A stretch of DNA of 21,413 nucleotides, from NCBI GenBank assembly GCA_022592435.1, contig JABYQS010000471.1:1-21413 (forward strand), given 5' to 3'. Every line of letters starts with the position of its first letter. The first letter of the stretch is position 1. This document shows positions 1 through 9,705 of the stretch, in pieces. The notes below the pieces were generated by a model that saw only the letters and a program-made list of their open reading frames with translations, was not told where the DNA came from and ran no database searches. Source of the DNA: Cerioporus squamosus (taxonomy: Eukaryota; Basidiomycota; Agaricomycetes; Polyporales; Polyporaceae). The position numbers were made by a program, and so were the translations under genes.

Positions 1-1
1 C

Positions 2-223
2 CCCGTGTCTGCTCTGTCGGAAGAGGAAGAGCTGGAGCCGACGAAAGCACGTCTTCACGAGCTGAGTGAGGCGATTCAAGAGCTCTGGAAGTGGCAATGG
101 GTGGAGAGAGTGGAAGATCACTGGGACGAGGCGCGGAGACGGCTCGAGAAAGCAGTGCAGCAGGACGAGGTCGCCGAGCAGCTAAAGGTGAAGAGGTCGT
201 CGAAGTTCTGTACCATAATGTGA
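2..223 (+). CDS. C-terminal end of an uncharacterised CaaX-motif protein (5' truncated)
   Basis: The reading frame is open from the first bases of the window and ends at TGA 221-223, so only the last 73 or so residues are visible. The segment is acidic at first (a run of four Glu), then helical and rich in Glu, Arg, Lys and Gln, with three Trp residues close together (WKWQW), which suggests an amphipathic or coiled-coil tail. It ends KVKRSSKFCTIM. The last four residues fit a CaaX box, and a final Met normally favours farnesyltransferase; the basic stretch just before it is typical of prenylated proteins held at the inner face of a membrane. I do not recognise the family: it does not look like a Ras GTPase tail with its hypervariable region, a G-protein gamma subunit or a mushroom pheromone precursor. 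The next gene converges on it, with 163 bp between the stop codons. No start codon is inside the window. Confidence 0.6.
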   Translation, partial: PVSALSEEEELEPTKARLHELSEAIQELWKWQWVERVEDHWDEARRRLEKAVQQDEVAEQLKVKRSSKFCTIM

Positions 224-386
224 TCGCGTATAGCTGGGTTCAACCGCTGCAAGACGAGGGTCGAGTTTTCGTTCAGGACCTTGCCACACTTATATGAGGT
301 CTCCTCGGAAGGTAATCCGAAGCATACACTGCATACAACAGGTACTGTGGATTGTCGCATACTCAGCCTCCCGAACCTCGTCGGTC
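224..386. other. Intergenic gap between convergent genes
   Basis: This 163-bp gap separates the stop codons of the CaaX-protein gene (+) and the epimerase gene (-), so it should contain both 3' untranslated regions and polyadenylation sites. I see no clear AATAAA signal or other element. Confidence 0.6.
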
Positions 387-1998
387 TCAGTGGACAATCG
401 AGAATTTATAGGTCGACTCCCAGGTGTAGTCCTTCCCGGGATAGTCTGCGAAACGTGGTCCGTTGCGGTCAACTTATGCTCCATACCCGAAGCGAATGAC
501 TCACAGATCTGGTCAACTCCCCACTCCGGAGTATTGATAGCATCAATATAACCCTCCTGTTCGATCGCAACAGCGGACCACTTCGTGTAGTTGAGTGAAG
601 GACCGCCATGAACGAGTTTGCGCGGAGTGTTGAGCCAGTATGCGGTATAGACTTGCGTGGCGGGGTTGCTCGTCGTGACGTCAAGCCTGAACACCGCGAG
701 ATTTAGCTCAAACGTTTCCAGCCCGACGACGGCGAGTATCACTCACCTGATACCTGAGAGATCGCTCCAGACAGAGATACCGGGAGTCTTCTCATGGGAT
801 TTGTCGTAGATCCAGCAGTGGTCGTAACCTGAGCATTCTGTGACAATCCAGAGATCAGTACTCAGTCATAGTATGCATCGCCACTGAGAGGATCACGATC
901 ACATACCTCCACCACACAACCCGACGGTCTCGTTCCATCGCCAGCTAATCGGTTTGGCCTCTCGGAAGTCGAAGGGAGTCCCGGCGACATCGATGAACTT
1001 CCCCGTAGGGATCGCGTCTCCGTCAACAGCGACCACGCGCGAAGAGTCGACATGCAGCTTGTAGTCGAGAACCTCATCTGAGCCTTGGAACGCGTCGAGG
1101 TTCCAGTATATGTGCTGCGTCAGCATGATCGGCGTCTTCTCCGTCGGCTGGGCAAGGATGGAAGTATGCAGTATGCCGCCATTCTCGACAGTGTGCGTGA
1201 CCTATACCGCTAGTCAGTGTGGACGCATGCCCTGCCAGAGAGAGTACTCACATGTGCCTCGACGTATCCAGGGAAGCCCTCGTCCGCACGATCAAGGTGG
1301 AAGTAAGTGACGCTCGTCGAGTTCCTCTCCACGATTGTCCAGTTCCTCCGGTCCCAGCCATAAATCCCTCCATGCAGGGTATCTTGCCCGTCGTGATCAT
1401 TCGTTGGGATGTGGAACACGTTGGGGCCATCGGGCTGCGGGTCCTTCGTGATAGGGATTGAGAACGTTCCTGCGAGGGGATGATGAGCTTGCTACGACAT
1501 GCGCGCCTTGAAGGGATCATACCGTTCTTAATCCTGTTCGCATATCTGTGAAAGCTCGTCACTCAGGGCGTTCGATGAGGAGGCAGCGAGAGTCTAAAGC
1601 CTACCTCCCGACTATAGGATTGAATACAGGATGGTCCGGGTCCGTCAGAAGTCTCGTCTGCGAACGAGGTAAGTGATCATTCCCCTCCCGTTCCGGACAC
1701 AACCAGACGTACGTTGTCATCGTATCCCAGAACGATGTCCCGTGCATTGCCATTACGATCCCTGACCCATAGTTCCGTCAGTGTTGCACCGAACGAGACG
1801 AACTTCGCGGTGATCGATCCGTCCGGCGCCTTGAGTGTGGTGATGTCGAATGGCTAGAAAGCGGGCCAAGGTCAGTTACCCGATGCACTGCGAGGATCCG
1901 GTCGAACCCACCCAGTCTCGAGCGAGGACAGACTCAGCAGCAAGCCCGACCTTCGCCAACAGCCCCAGAGCAAGCAAACTCAGCGATATAGCCACCAT
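387..1998 (-). CDS. Secreted aldose 1-epimerase (galactose mutarotase family)
   Basis: Interconverts alpha and beta anomers of aldoses such as glucose and galactose. Exons, 5' to 3' on the minus strand: 1998-1912, 1853-1713, 1657-1605, 1545-1523, 1469-1252, 1201-907, 837-747, 686-505, 445-387. They join in frame to 382 residues, within the family's usual range. All eight introns (50-69 bp) are GT-AG. Family motifs: NDHDGQDTLHGG (catalytic-type His134), GFPG (166-169), LTQHIYWNLDAF (His204), PTG and AGTPFDF (239-253), and AIEQEGYIDAIN with Glu345 at the position of the catalytic base. The first 21 or so residues form a signal peptide (MVAISLSLLALGLLA, then Lys, then a short Ala-rich end). Four N-glycosylation sequons (NWT 144, NST 151, NET 264, NYT 335) and a Cys cluster (270, 274, 280) fit secretion. 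The start is the only ATG that gives a signal peptide joining the conserved WPFD. Likely role: extracellular sugar metabolism. Family call very secure; exact substrate unknown. Confidence 0.93.
1523..1545 (-). other. 23-bp microexon (exon 4) of the epimerase gene
   Basis: This 23-base exon encodes the residues YANRIKN and completes split codons at both ends (Arg94 upstream, Gly102 downstream). It lies between introns of 59 bp (1546-1604, donor gtaggc, acceptor cacag) and 53 bp (1470-1522, donor gtatga, acceptor cgcag). Including it is the only way to keep the frame and the conserved RYANRI-type segment of the family, so the call rests on frame and homology together. Confidence 0.85.
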
Positions 1999-3000
1999 AG
2001 TAAGGTTTCACCGTCTGCTGTCTACGACCACACGATCGTCCCTGAAGCCTTGCAAGGTCGAAGACGAGCAGGAGATACAGCTCGTATACATCGGCCCTTT
2101 ATGCATTGCCAGCAGCACACCCGCGCTCGTCCGCGCGCCTTGCGGACTCTGTGCAGAACATCGTTGGATAAACGTCGCGGAAATGCTGGCGCTGCAACAT
2201 ACCTGCCTGGCGTCATGTGAGTGTGTGTCGTATCGTCCGGCTGATGCGCTCGTTCCAGTCCCGGTGCGTTCTGACAGGCTCGGTGTGTGTGTTGGTTGCG
2301 TTCGTGAGTATGGACAGGGGCGTCGGTCGTCATCTGCATCCTGCTGACTATATTCGGCTATTGAGAGGTTCTTGTACGCCGGGTTCTAGTCAGGGCATCA
2401 ACGCATTCGTTCCTGCATCCGGGGCTTCTGCGGAGCTACCTCTGGGATGCTGTGTTAGACAAGGCTCACGCTATAAACAAACGTGAGGAGTCCCGGCGAG
2501 ACGCATGCAAAGAAGCCCTTCTCGGCGAGATGATGTACTGACTTGTGTTGACCTCTCAAGCGTTCCGAAGCTTCGTAGAGCGGAGTCGGGTTCCGTCGTG
2601 AAGCTTTGAAGCTTGAGTGGCAGCGCAGTTCCGCTCCGAAAAGAGGTAGTAGAACTGCTACTATACCATGTGCTCCTGTGCTGATGCATACGAAATTGTC
2701 AATCACGCGGTGCCGAACGAGGAGATAGCACTGTGTACTCACCTCCATTACGACGCACGCGTTCACGACACTGTCTCAGCGCGACGTCGCAGGCTGCATG
2801 CAAGAACACATTGTTACATTGTATTTCTTCTCTTCGATTAGTACTATACATCCTACAACCCGGCGTACCCAGTCCCAGCGAGATACGAGAAAGAGTCCCG
2901 GCAGCCGCATGGGCGCAGCCGCCTCTCTGCAAACACTGAACGCTGAATACCCACTCCCCATCCTCCTGCTCCTGCTCGCGCCATGTCGCACTCCAGCATA
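1999..3000. other. Intergenic region between the BCAS3-like and epimerase genes
   Basis: About 1 kb without a supportable gene. It contains the 3' flank of the BCAS3-like gene and the promoter and 5' leader of the epimerase gene. Short open frames occur on both strands (for example 2455-2766 minus), but none resembles a known protein or shows consistent splice signals. A weak TATA-like stretch on the minus strand (CATAAAGGG, about 2097-2105) lies about 100 bp upstream of the epimerase ATG. A GT-rich stretch at about 2217-2310 is low complexity. Confidence 0.5.
2097..2105 (-). promoter_or_regulatory. Possible TATA-like element of the epimerase gene
   Basis: The minus strand reads CATAAAGGG, about 100 bp upstream of the start codon at 1998. 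The distance suits a fungal core promoter, but the motif is degenerate and no transcription start can be seen, so it is only a suggestion. Confidence 0.2.
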
Positions 3001-6000
3001 TCACACCCTCCGCCCGCGCCGCTTCCTCGCCTTCTTCGCCCCCGCCTGCGTCTCCCGCTCCCGCATCGTCTCATGCTCCTCGTCCATGAACCCGACCGTG
3101 ATATCATCAAACCGCTCCGCGTCCTCCACCGCCTGCTGCTCCTCCAGCCCCCACCCCGACCACGCGCCCTCGTCTCCCTCGCCCGGCTCCGCAGGCAGCG
3201 GCTCCAAGTTCGGCGTCATGCCCGTGTCTGTGCTGGTCGACACCGAGCGGGAGATCACGTCCGCCTCCGCCTCCGCCTCGACTTCCGGGGAGAACGCGTG
3301 CGGGACAGCGACAGCACCAGAGGGCCCCCCATCCCTGACGAGGAAGTCCTCGTCCTCCTCGTCGAACTCGAGCGGGACCGGGACCGCCGACGCCCCCTGG
3401 TCGTCACGCCTCGCCACAAGCCGCGGCGAGCGCGCCTTCCCAAACTCCCTCCGGATCCGCCCCAGGCCCTCCGACATCCCGTCCTGGATGCCCGCAGCGA
3501 CCTGCCTGATGGGGATCGCGCCGATGCGGGACTTGGGCGCGCCGTTCGGCAGCATGGGCAGGACGGGGGGAGAGGGGTTGAGCGGGTGCAGCTGCGCGGT
3601 GAGCGCGGATGCGAGGGGCTCGTCGAACGAGGACGCGGCGCGGGTGATGGAGTGGTGCGAGTGCGAGTGCGAGTGCGAGGGGATGCCCTGGACGAACGCC
3701 TCGCTGTCTCCCGATGCGAACGCGCTGACCTCGATCGGCTTGCGCACTTCGATCTTGGACGAGGGCACGTCAATGTGCGAGCTCCGGATGAGCGCGTGGT
3801 AGTCCTCGCCGAGCGCGTGGAACGAGAACTGGTGCGAGAGGTAGATGAGCCGAGGGAGGATGCGCGGGGATGGGGAGAACGTCGAGAGCTCTGCGCGGGA
3901 GAGCCAGCTGCGTTTCGAAGGTCGTCAGCGATCGTCGCTATGAGACAAAACAGGATTCGAGGAGAGATAAGTCGAGACTCACTCGGCCTTAGCGATCCTC
4001 CCCGCCCTACCCACCCCAAGCCTCCCACCACTAGCACTCCGCAAGCTCTGCCTCACCTCCGGCCAATCCCTCCCCCTCGCCAGCGACCACGTCCCCACCA
4101 CGTTCTCCCTCCCCACCACCTCCGTCCCCCTCTCCATCATCTGCGTGAGCCCCGACCCTCCGGTCCTCGGGCTCGTCCCCGCCGGAGGGGACGCAGACGT
4201 GCTCATCCGGCTCGCCAGCGTGCTCATCCCCGGGAGCGAGATGCTCATCCCGCCCGCGACGGGGATCGACCCGAGGCCCTGGTCCGGGGGCGGCCGCTCC
4301 GCGTAGATGCGGTGCAGCGTCAGCGTGCCGTCGTGCGGGTCGAACACGAGCATGTCCTTGTAGTTCGTCGGGCGCGTCGGGCGCTGCGCGGGGGAGACGG
4401 GCTTCGAGAGCGTCGTCGAGCTCACGGACGAGGGCGAGGAGGAGGCGGAGAAGTGGACCGACGCTGGGGGGAGGAGCGACTGCGGGAGCGTGGCTTCGGA
4501 CGAGCGGAGGAAGGTGAACGCGCACGGGATGTTCGCGGCGTCTTGTGAGAGCGGCTTGAGGCGCACACGGACGAGCGGCGAAAGCTCTGTGGACGTCGAG
4601 ACCTGCGTCGCGTTACGGTTAGCATCATCGTCGGGGAACCACCCATAGGCATATCTGACATCCCGCGAATAAACACGGAAACTCACCAGCTCCGGACTAT
4701 TAACCACCTTCCCCACCAGATGACTGCTTCCGTCCGGGCGCCCCCCAAGCGGGTTCACCGCAAACACATGCACAGTCCTCTTCCGCGTGCTCATCCCGAA
4801 CCACAACTTATCATGCGCCCACTCCATCGCCTCCACGACCGCCGACGTCCGCCCCCGCCGCAGCGTGTACACGTGCTGCATCGACTCCGCGAGGTCTTCC
4901 GCCATGTGCTCGCTGCACACCGACGACGTCCGGCGCACTTCTTGCGGACCGTGCTTGTGAGAGGGAAGCGAGGGGCGCTGCTCAGGGGGAGGCTGCCGCA
5001 GAGTTCTGGGGGTCGGACGCAGCTGGAGGACGCGCACGGCGTGCCCGTCCTTCGAGCACACCGCAACGTTCGTGCCGTCCGCAGAAAACTTGAGCCCTGC
5101 GATCGTGGCCGGTTTCGAGAACGTGAACTGCGCGATCGTCTCGGGCTGTGCAGACGAAGACGACGTCAGCGAGTTCAAGTCGATGACAGTGATGTTGCAC
5201 CCCGACGGCGACACCGCGGACGTCGGAGGCGGGCCGAGCGAGTGCAAGCCGGGCGTGACAGTCGCTTGGGAATCAAACACGCCCTCCACCGGCGACGACA
5301 CACGCAAGCTGCGCCGCCTTCTGTCAGCAGCCGTCTGATATTCGTGCGTCGCGGCTGGGGCGCTCTTCGAGAAGAACATCCCCAGCGCCCCCGCGGCCGA
5401 GTTCGCGCCAGACGTCGACGTGCTCCGGACGTGAATGGTGGAGGGCGATGCTTGGGCCTGTTCGCCCGAGACCGCAGCGGTGACGCCTGCGCGTGCGGCG
5501 GAGAAGGCCATCCCGCCGAGAGTCTTCATCCCGCTGAAGACGCTGCCGCCAATCTTGAGCGCAGCGTTGCCGAGCTCCGCCTGGGACATCCCGATCCCGA
5601 ACTTCGTCGAGGCCACATCGGGCGCCGCGACAGGGAGACTGGTATGTGCCTGACCGGGAGTGGGAGCCGGGGGAGCATCGTGTCTGGTGAGTGGGGAGAC
5701 GTAAGCCAAGAGGCGATTAGAGAGTGCGTAGACGGGCCGGGGCTGCGAAGAAGAAGGGTAGTGTTCGTCTATGTCTAGTGGTAGTACATCGTGAGCATGG
5801 GTGTTTGGCTTTACTGGTGATGATGATGATGATGATGATGGCGTGAAAGTGACAAGCGATGCGGAAGGTATAGTGTACAGCGTGGACAATGTACAGGCCG
5901 AGATAACGTGGAGTGTTGCTGGGTTTGATATACACTGCGCGCGCGTCAGCCACGAGCTACGATGGGGACGGTCGGACTTACGAGGACGATATAATGACTA

Positions 6001-9000
6001 GATGCAGCAAACGACGAGAATCCAATTAGTGCGAGCCGCTGAACGACTTCGTGCGTGCGTAACGAATAAACAAGAAAGTCCGTGCCACGCGCAGTGCGCG
6101 ACCTGCCACCTGCGTCAGCACACGCACACTCAAGAAGTGAAAGAACGCACGAAAAACCAACGAGCGGCCGCTGCGCGCGGAACGCGTCGTCCGCAGACGG
6201 CGGCGGGTCAGGCAGCACGCCCGCACACTCGACCGCGCCCCACTGCGCGCCCGTCAGGTTCAGCAGCTCCGCCACCGAGCCCAGGTTCGAGCAGTCCCAG
6301 ATCTGCAGCCCGCGCGCGTACCCGAGCATCAGCACCGACCTGCCGGGGCCGTCAGCACACGCGCACGGGACATTCCTCGGCGACACGCACCTGGACCGGA
6401 CGTCCGCATCTGCGAGGGTGTCCCACCCCGCCCACAACACCTCCTCCGTGTCCCCGACGCCCGGGTACCGCGTCACCCGCGGGCCGTCCTCGGGTATGTC
6501 GTCGTCCAGGCTGAACACCGGCATCTCGCCCGCACCGCGCTCGGATGGCGATGACGTCTCGCTCCCGCGCCGCTTCCACTCCGAGGTGCGTTCGCGTGCC
6601 GGCGGGGACGTGGCGTACGTCGACGGTGTCAGGAAGCTTCCGAACGACACCGGGCGCGAGACGCGAGGGGGAGTCGGCGCAGCGGTCGGAATGGGGATCG
6701 AAGACGGCACGTAGTTGCGGATCGTGCGCGAGAACGTCTCCAGCGTCGTCGGTTCCCTGTCAAGACGTATAAGCAATCTTGTCCACGGAGATGAGAGTCA
6801 GAAGGTTGCATGACGTGTCATGAAGCGAAGGAAAGAACACCGTGCGGAGGAGCTCATACGATCACGTACAGACGACGGCCATGCCGCATGGGGGAAGACA
6901 GGACACGAGAGACAAGACAAGACGAGATGACACACAGAACCGACTCATATGCACCAGTACGAACGCGAGACCCTGCACGGTCCAAGTCACAAGCGTACAC
7001 CGCATCGGTCCCGCGGTCGCACAAAGACCAGCGGCGACTGCGACGCCAGTCATCAGACTTTGCCCCGCCCACCACGAGGGGGCATATGTGCATGCATATA
7101 CAGAACCCTCAGATAGAACGCGCGCCCAAACGGAGACCGGGTCGAGAAGCCCCATCCCAGGACTTCGCACTCAGCGACCGCACCGAACGACTCACCCCGA
7201 CCACCACGTGCATGCTACCGGTGTACGTGGGGTGGGTATCGAAGCACCTCCGACTTCGCAGATCTGCAGCTGCGGTCGGTGACTCCAGCGGAGCCTGGGC
7301 AGAACCGTCGCGACGGACACCCGTGCAGCTGACACGTGCGTCAGGTCCTCTAGTGCACGGTCCCTCCACCGAATCGACCATCCGTGATCTGAGGGTGAAC
7401 CCGCGCGCAATGTTCTCCCCCGAGGACAGTGTGTTCGACTGCCATATTGCAATGGCCCACCTCAGCGAAGCGATGGGCGCACATCACAAGAGAAACGTGA
7501 CGCATCAAGCAGCATACGTCCCCGGAAGCCGCACGGCTCCGCCACGGAGTGCCCGCTCTCGAGGCGTCCCGACGCTGCGTGCACTGCGAGACATGCAGAC
7601 GGGGAACGACTGCTCTGGCGCACCTCACCAACCGAAGACCGGTCGATCTCGACGCTGCGCGTTCACACCATCACGCGCCGCTCGGAGACGCGTCCGTCAA
7701 GCCGCACGCAAGCACGTTCCGTATCGTTCTCTGGTCAGCATGTCGGGCTCCGGATCACGTCCGCACCCTGCGCTGGGTTCGCAATGGAGAAGAACTCCGC
7801 TGCGGCGCGAGTCGTAAAATACTGCGTCCACCACGAGGAGACGTATGTGAATATCGAAGCGAAGCGTGAGGAGGTACGGCTAGCCTGCAGCGACTCGTGC
7901 TGGCAAGCCGTAAAAGCGGGTGGACGTGCAGAACTGCGAACTCGGACGCTCCGACCACAGCATACGCGCCTCGTGAGTGGTCGCGGTGACTTATTCGCTG
8001 CGGTGGCTCCCTGAGCGCCGGGTTCTGCTCTCCTCCTCGCAGAATCGACAGAACACAGCCTCTGGGAGACACCGCGTGCGGCAGGCACTAGACAAGACGT
8101 GCTCAACATTACCATGGCACGAGAGCGCTCTAATCAACCGGCTTTGAGCCGATCATCGTCTTCCCTTGCGAGCACGACTGCGCGAGGTAACTGAGAATCG
8201 CCACGACCGCTCCGGAAACCTTCCCGAGAGCATACGAGTGCATGCAGGTCCATGCACGAGCACGGGCAGCAAAGTATCCCGCGCCGACGCGGAAACAATC
8301 GCCCGAGGAGGATGGGAGACGGTCCTTGTACTCAGCCTGGGCATGCGATGAAAGGTAGTGACCGTGTCATGTTGATGGCTCTGAACAGACAGCGCGACAG
8401 CTCGTGTGCGACGCCCGCGTCCGATGCTAGGAATCTCGTCCGTGACGCTGCAGCGAGCAGATAGGCGAGACTGGAAGGGGCGCAACGGATTAAGAGACTC
8501 TCAGCGCAGCACTGGCGCCACCACTGTGACCGAAGGGCGGACAGGCGAACATTACGCTCACAGTCCACTTCTTGCAGGTCATGGAGCAGACCGCAGACCC
8601 ACGCCAGCCTCTGCTTCGCGGGTCAGAAGTGTCCTCGCGAGGGCACATGGACCAGACGCGCTCAGATACGCAGACACGGGCAGACAGCGGACAGCGTAAC
8701 GAACCGACCATCCTCGCCCTACCCTAACCGGAATCGTTCTACCTAGCACCGCGAGCAATGCACGCAATCCGCAGCTCGTGCATTTCTGGCTCGGGTGAGC
8801 AGAACGAATGCCGTCTCATCCATGCATCACGGTATCGGCCGCAGCCAGCGGCAGCGGTGAAAGGGCGTGCAGGACTGGAAGGGACATGTGGTACGGATCG
8901 AGAGACTCAGATGGAACTGGCAGGCGCACGAGCGAACGTGCGCAGTATTATTGCGAACGAAAGGAAGAAGGCAGAACGAAGGAAGGACGATGTAGTGGAA

Positions 9001-9498
9001 GGAGACTTACCGAGCTAAGACCGGAGACCTGGTATGGCCAATGCTCCTGCTGAGCGACGACTCATCCGACGTGGTGTCCTCCGCGACGGCGAGCTTGGCG
9101 AGTCCCGAGCGCGCAGAGGAGGGTATAGCGTCGACAGCGAACTGGTTCGAGAACGAGGACGGACCGGGAGGAGAGGTCGAGGGCGAAGCAGGGCCGCCAT
9201 CGTCGATGTCGGACTCGATCCCGTAGAGCTCCTTGGCGTAGTCAACGGGCTGCGCGCGACTGTCACGGATGACGGTCGACGCACGGCCGAGCTCGGGGTC
9301 GGAGGGGGGTGGCTCGAGGTCGAAGACGGCGGGCGTCATCGGGCCATACGCCGTCTCGGGCGGCGGGTCGAGATCGGGGTCGAAGGAGAGGAGGTCCGGG
9401 GCGGCGGGAGACGGGTCGTCGTGGCAGTACTGAGCGGGGTGGGCGGCGGAATGCTGGCGGCGGGCGGGGTTGGCATTGCGCTTTGTGCGTGGGGGCAT
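3001..9498 (-). CDS. BCAS3-family WD40 beta-propeller protein (autophagy-linked, PROPPIN-like)
   Basis: Exons on the minus strand: 9498-9011, 6756-6391, 6339-6158, 6109-5982, 5934-4687, 4602-3983, 3907-3001, giving 1312 residues in one frame. Residues 1-260 are Pro/Ser-rich and probably disordered. Propeller strands include VLMLGYARGLQIWD (287-300), IAGLKFSADGTNVAV (666-680) and VYTLRRGRTSAVVEA (743-757), followed by TVHVFAVNPLGGRP (775-788), the family's most diagnostic segment. LRRG (746-749) matches the phosphoinositide-binding FRRG motif of PROPPINs. DMLVFDPHDGTLTLHRI (887-903) is another blade. WLSRAELSTFSP (from 1012) begins the BCAS3 C-terminal domain. Then come Ser-His repeats (1088-1097), acidic patches and a basic C-terminus (AKKARKRRGRRV). 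Human BCAS3 works with PHAF1 at phagophore membranes; a similar role here is inferred. The start is the first ATG of its frame. The 48-bp intron has a weak donor (gttttt) and could be exonic. Exon 1 is joined across an unusually long intron. Confidence 0.87.
3655..3678 (-). repeat. Hexanucleotide repeat (4 units) encoding Ser-His dipeptides
   Basis: Four perfect GTGCGA units on the plus strand encode the SHSHSHSHHS stretch (1088-1097) of the BCAS3-like protein, in the disordered part of its C-terminal half. Confidence 0.95.
4603..4686 (-). other. 84-bp frame-preserving intron of the BCAS3-like gene
   Basis: Donor gtgagt, branch-like gctaac and acceptor gacgcag mark this as an intron. Its length is a multiple of three and it has no in-frame stop, so retention would add 28 residues after Leu804, shortly after the HVF/NP/GG blade. 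Spliced and retained forms would both be translatable. The adjoining sequence (PEL then VSTSTELSPLVRV) joins smoothly when it is removed, which favours splicing. Confidence 0.75.
5818..5838 (-). repeat. Trinucleotide repeat (7 units) encoding a Ser7 run
   Basis: Seven tandem TGA units on the plus strand read as seven TCA codons on the coding strand, giving Ser421-Ser427 of the BCAS3-like protein. Such repeats often vary in length between strains; here any whole-unit change would keep the frame. Confidence 0.95.
6757..9010 (-). other. 2254-bp first intron of the BCAS3-like gene
   Basis: The donor is a perfect gtaagt (CG|gtaagt at 9010) and the acceptor is ttgacag (6757), with a branch-like TTCTGACTC about 50 bases upstream of the acceptor. 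Both sides are phase 2 and rejoin as Arg163 in SPVLAR-EPTTLETF, so the splice is well supported by frame. The size is far outside the range of the other introns here. The interval is strongly asymmetric: the plus strand is A-rich and T-poor, so the transcript would be U-rich and A-poor, as expected of intronic or leader RNA. I found no terminal repeats, transposase or recognisable protein in it. A 335-codon open frame on the opposite strand (6810-7817) has Arg-rich composition unlike a real protein. The interval may contain an alternative promoter or an old insertion. Confidence 0.7.
8717..8729 (-). other. Short interstitial telomere-like motif
   Basis: The minus strand reads GGTTAGGGTAGGG, one full TTAGGG unit and one lacking its first T. 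It lies inside the long intron. It is too short to be a telomere relic with confidence and may be a chance match or a binding site for a Myb/TRF-type protein. Confidence 0.3.
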
Positions 9499-9705
9499 TA
9501 ACAGGCTCGTATCGATACGCAGGCGGTGGAGAGTGCACAGACAGGGAGAGCGGCGGCCGTACAAGCGAATGCAAGGCCAGCGAATAGAATAAGCAGAGAC
9601 GGGCGAGCTGTGAGTGCAGACGAGTGGCGGTCAGGAAGTCGTCGAGGGCGAGGACAACGACTGGGGAGAGCGACTGCGAGTCATTCCGCCACTTACCCCG
9701 CCTGC

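Noticed and set aside
674..681. TGACGTCA (CRE-type) site
   Set aside because: It lies within a conserved coding exon of the epimerase gene and is most likely a codon coincidence.
2983..4548. 521-codon open frame (+) opposite the BCAS3-like gene
   Set aside because: It is a shadow of the GC-rich coding strand: the product is mostly Arg, Pro and His, and it lies antisense to well-supported exons.
4720..5778. 352-codon open frame (+) opposite exon 5 of the BCAS3-like gene
   Set aside because: It is an antisense shadow with Arg/His-rich composition and no conserved motif.
6810..7817. 335-codon open frame on the plus strand inside the long intron
   Set aside because: It begins with ATG and is long, but the product is dominated by Arg, Thr, Ser, Pro and His with no domain. 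Other frames over the same stretch are also open, which follows from the low T content of this strand (few stop codons).
6757..9010. Transposon insertion as the cause of the long intron
   Set aside because: I found no terminal inverted or direct repeats, target-site duplication or transposase-like frame at or near the ends. An old, decayed insertion cannot be excluded.
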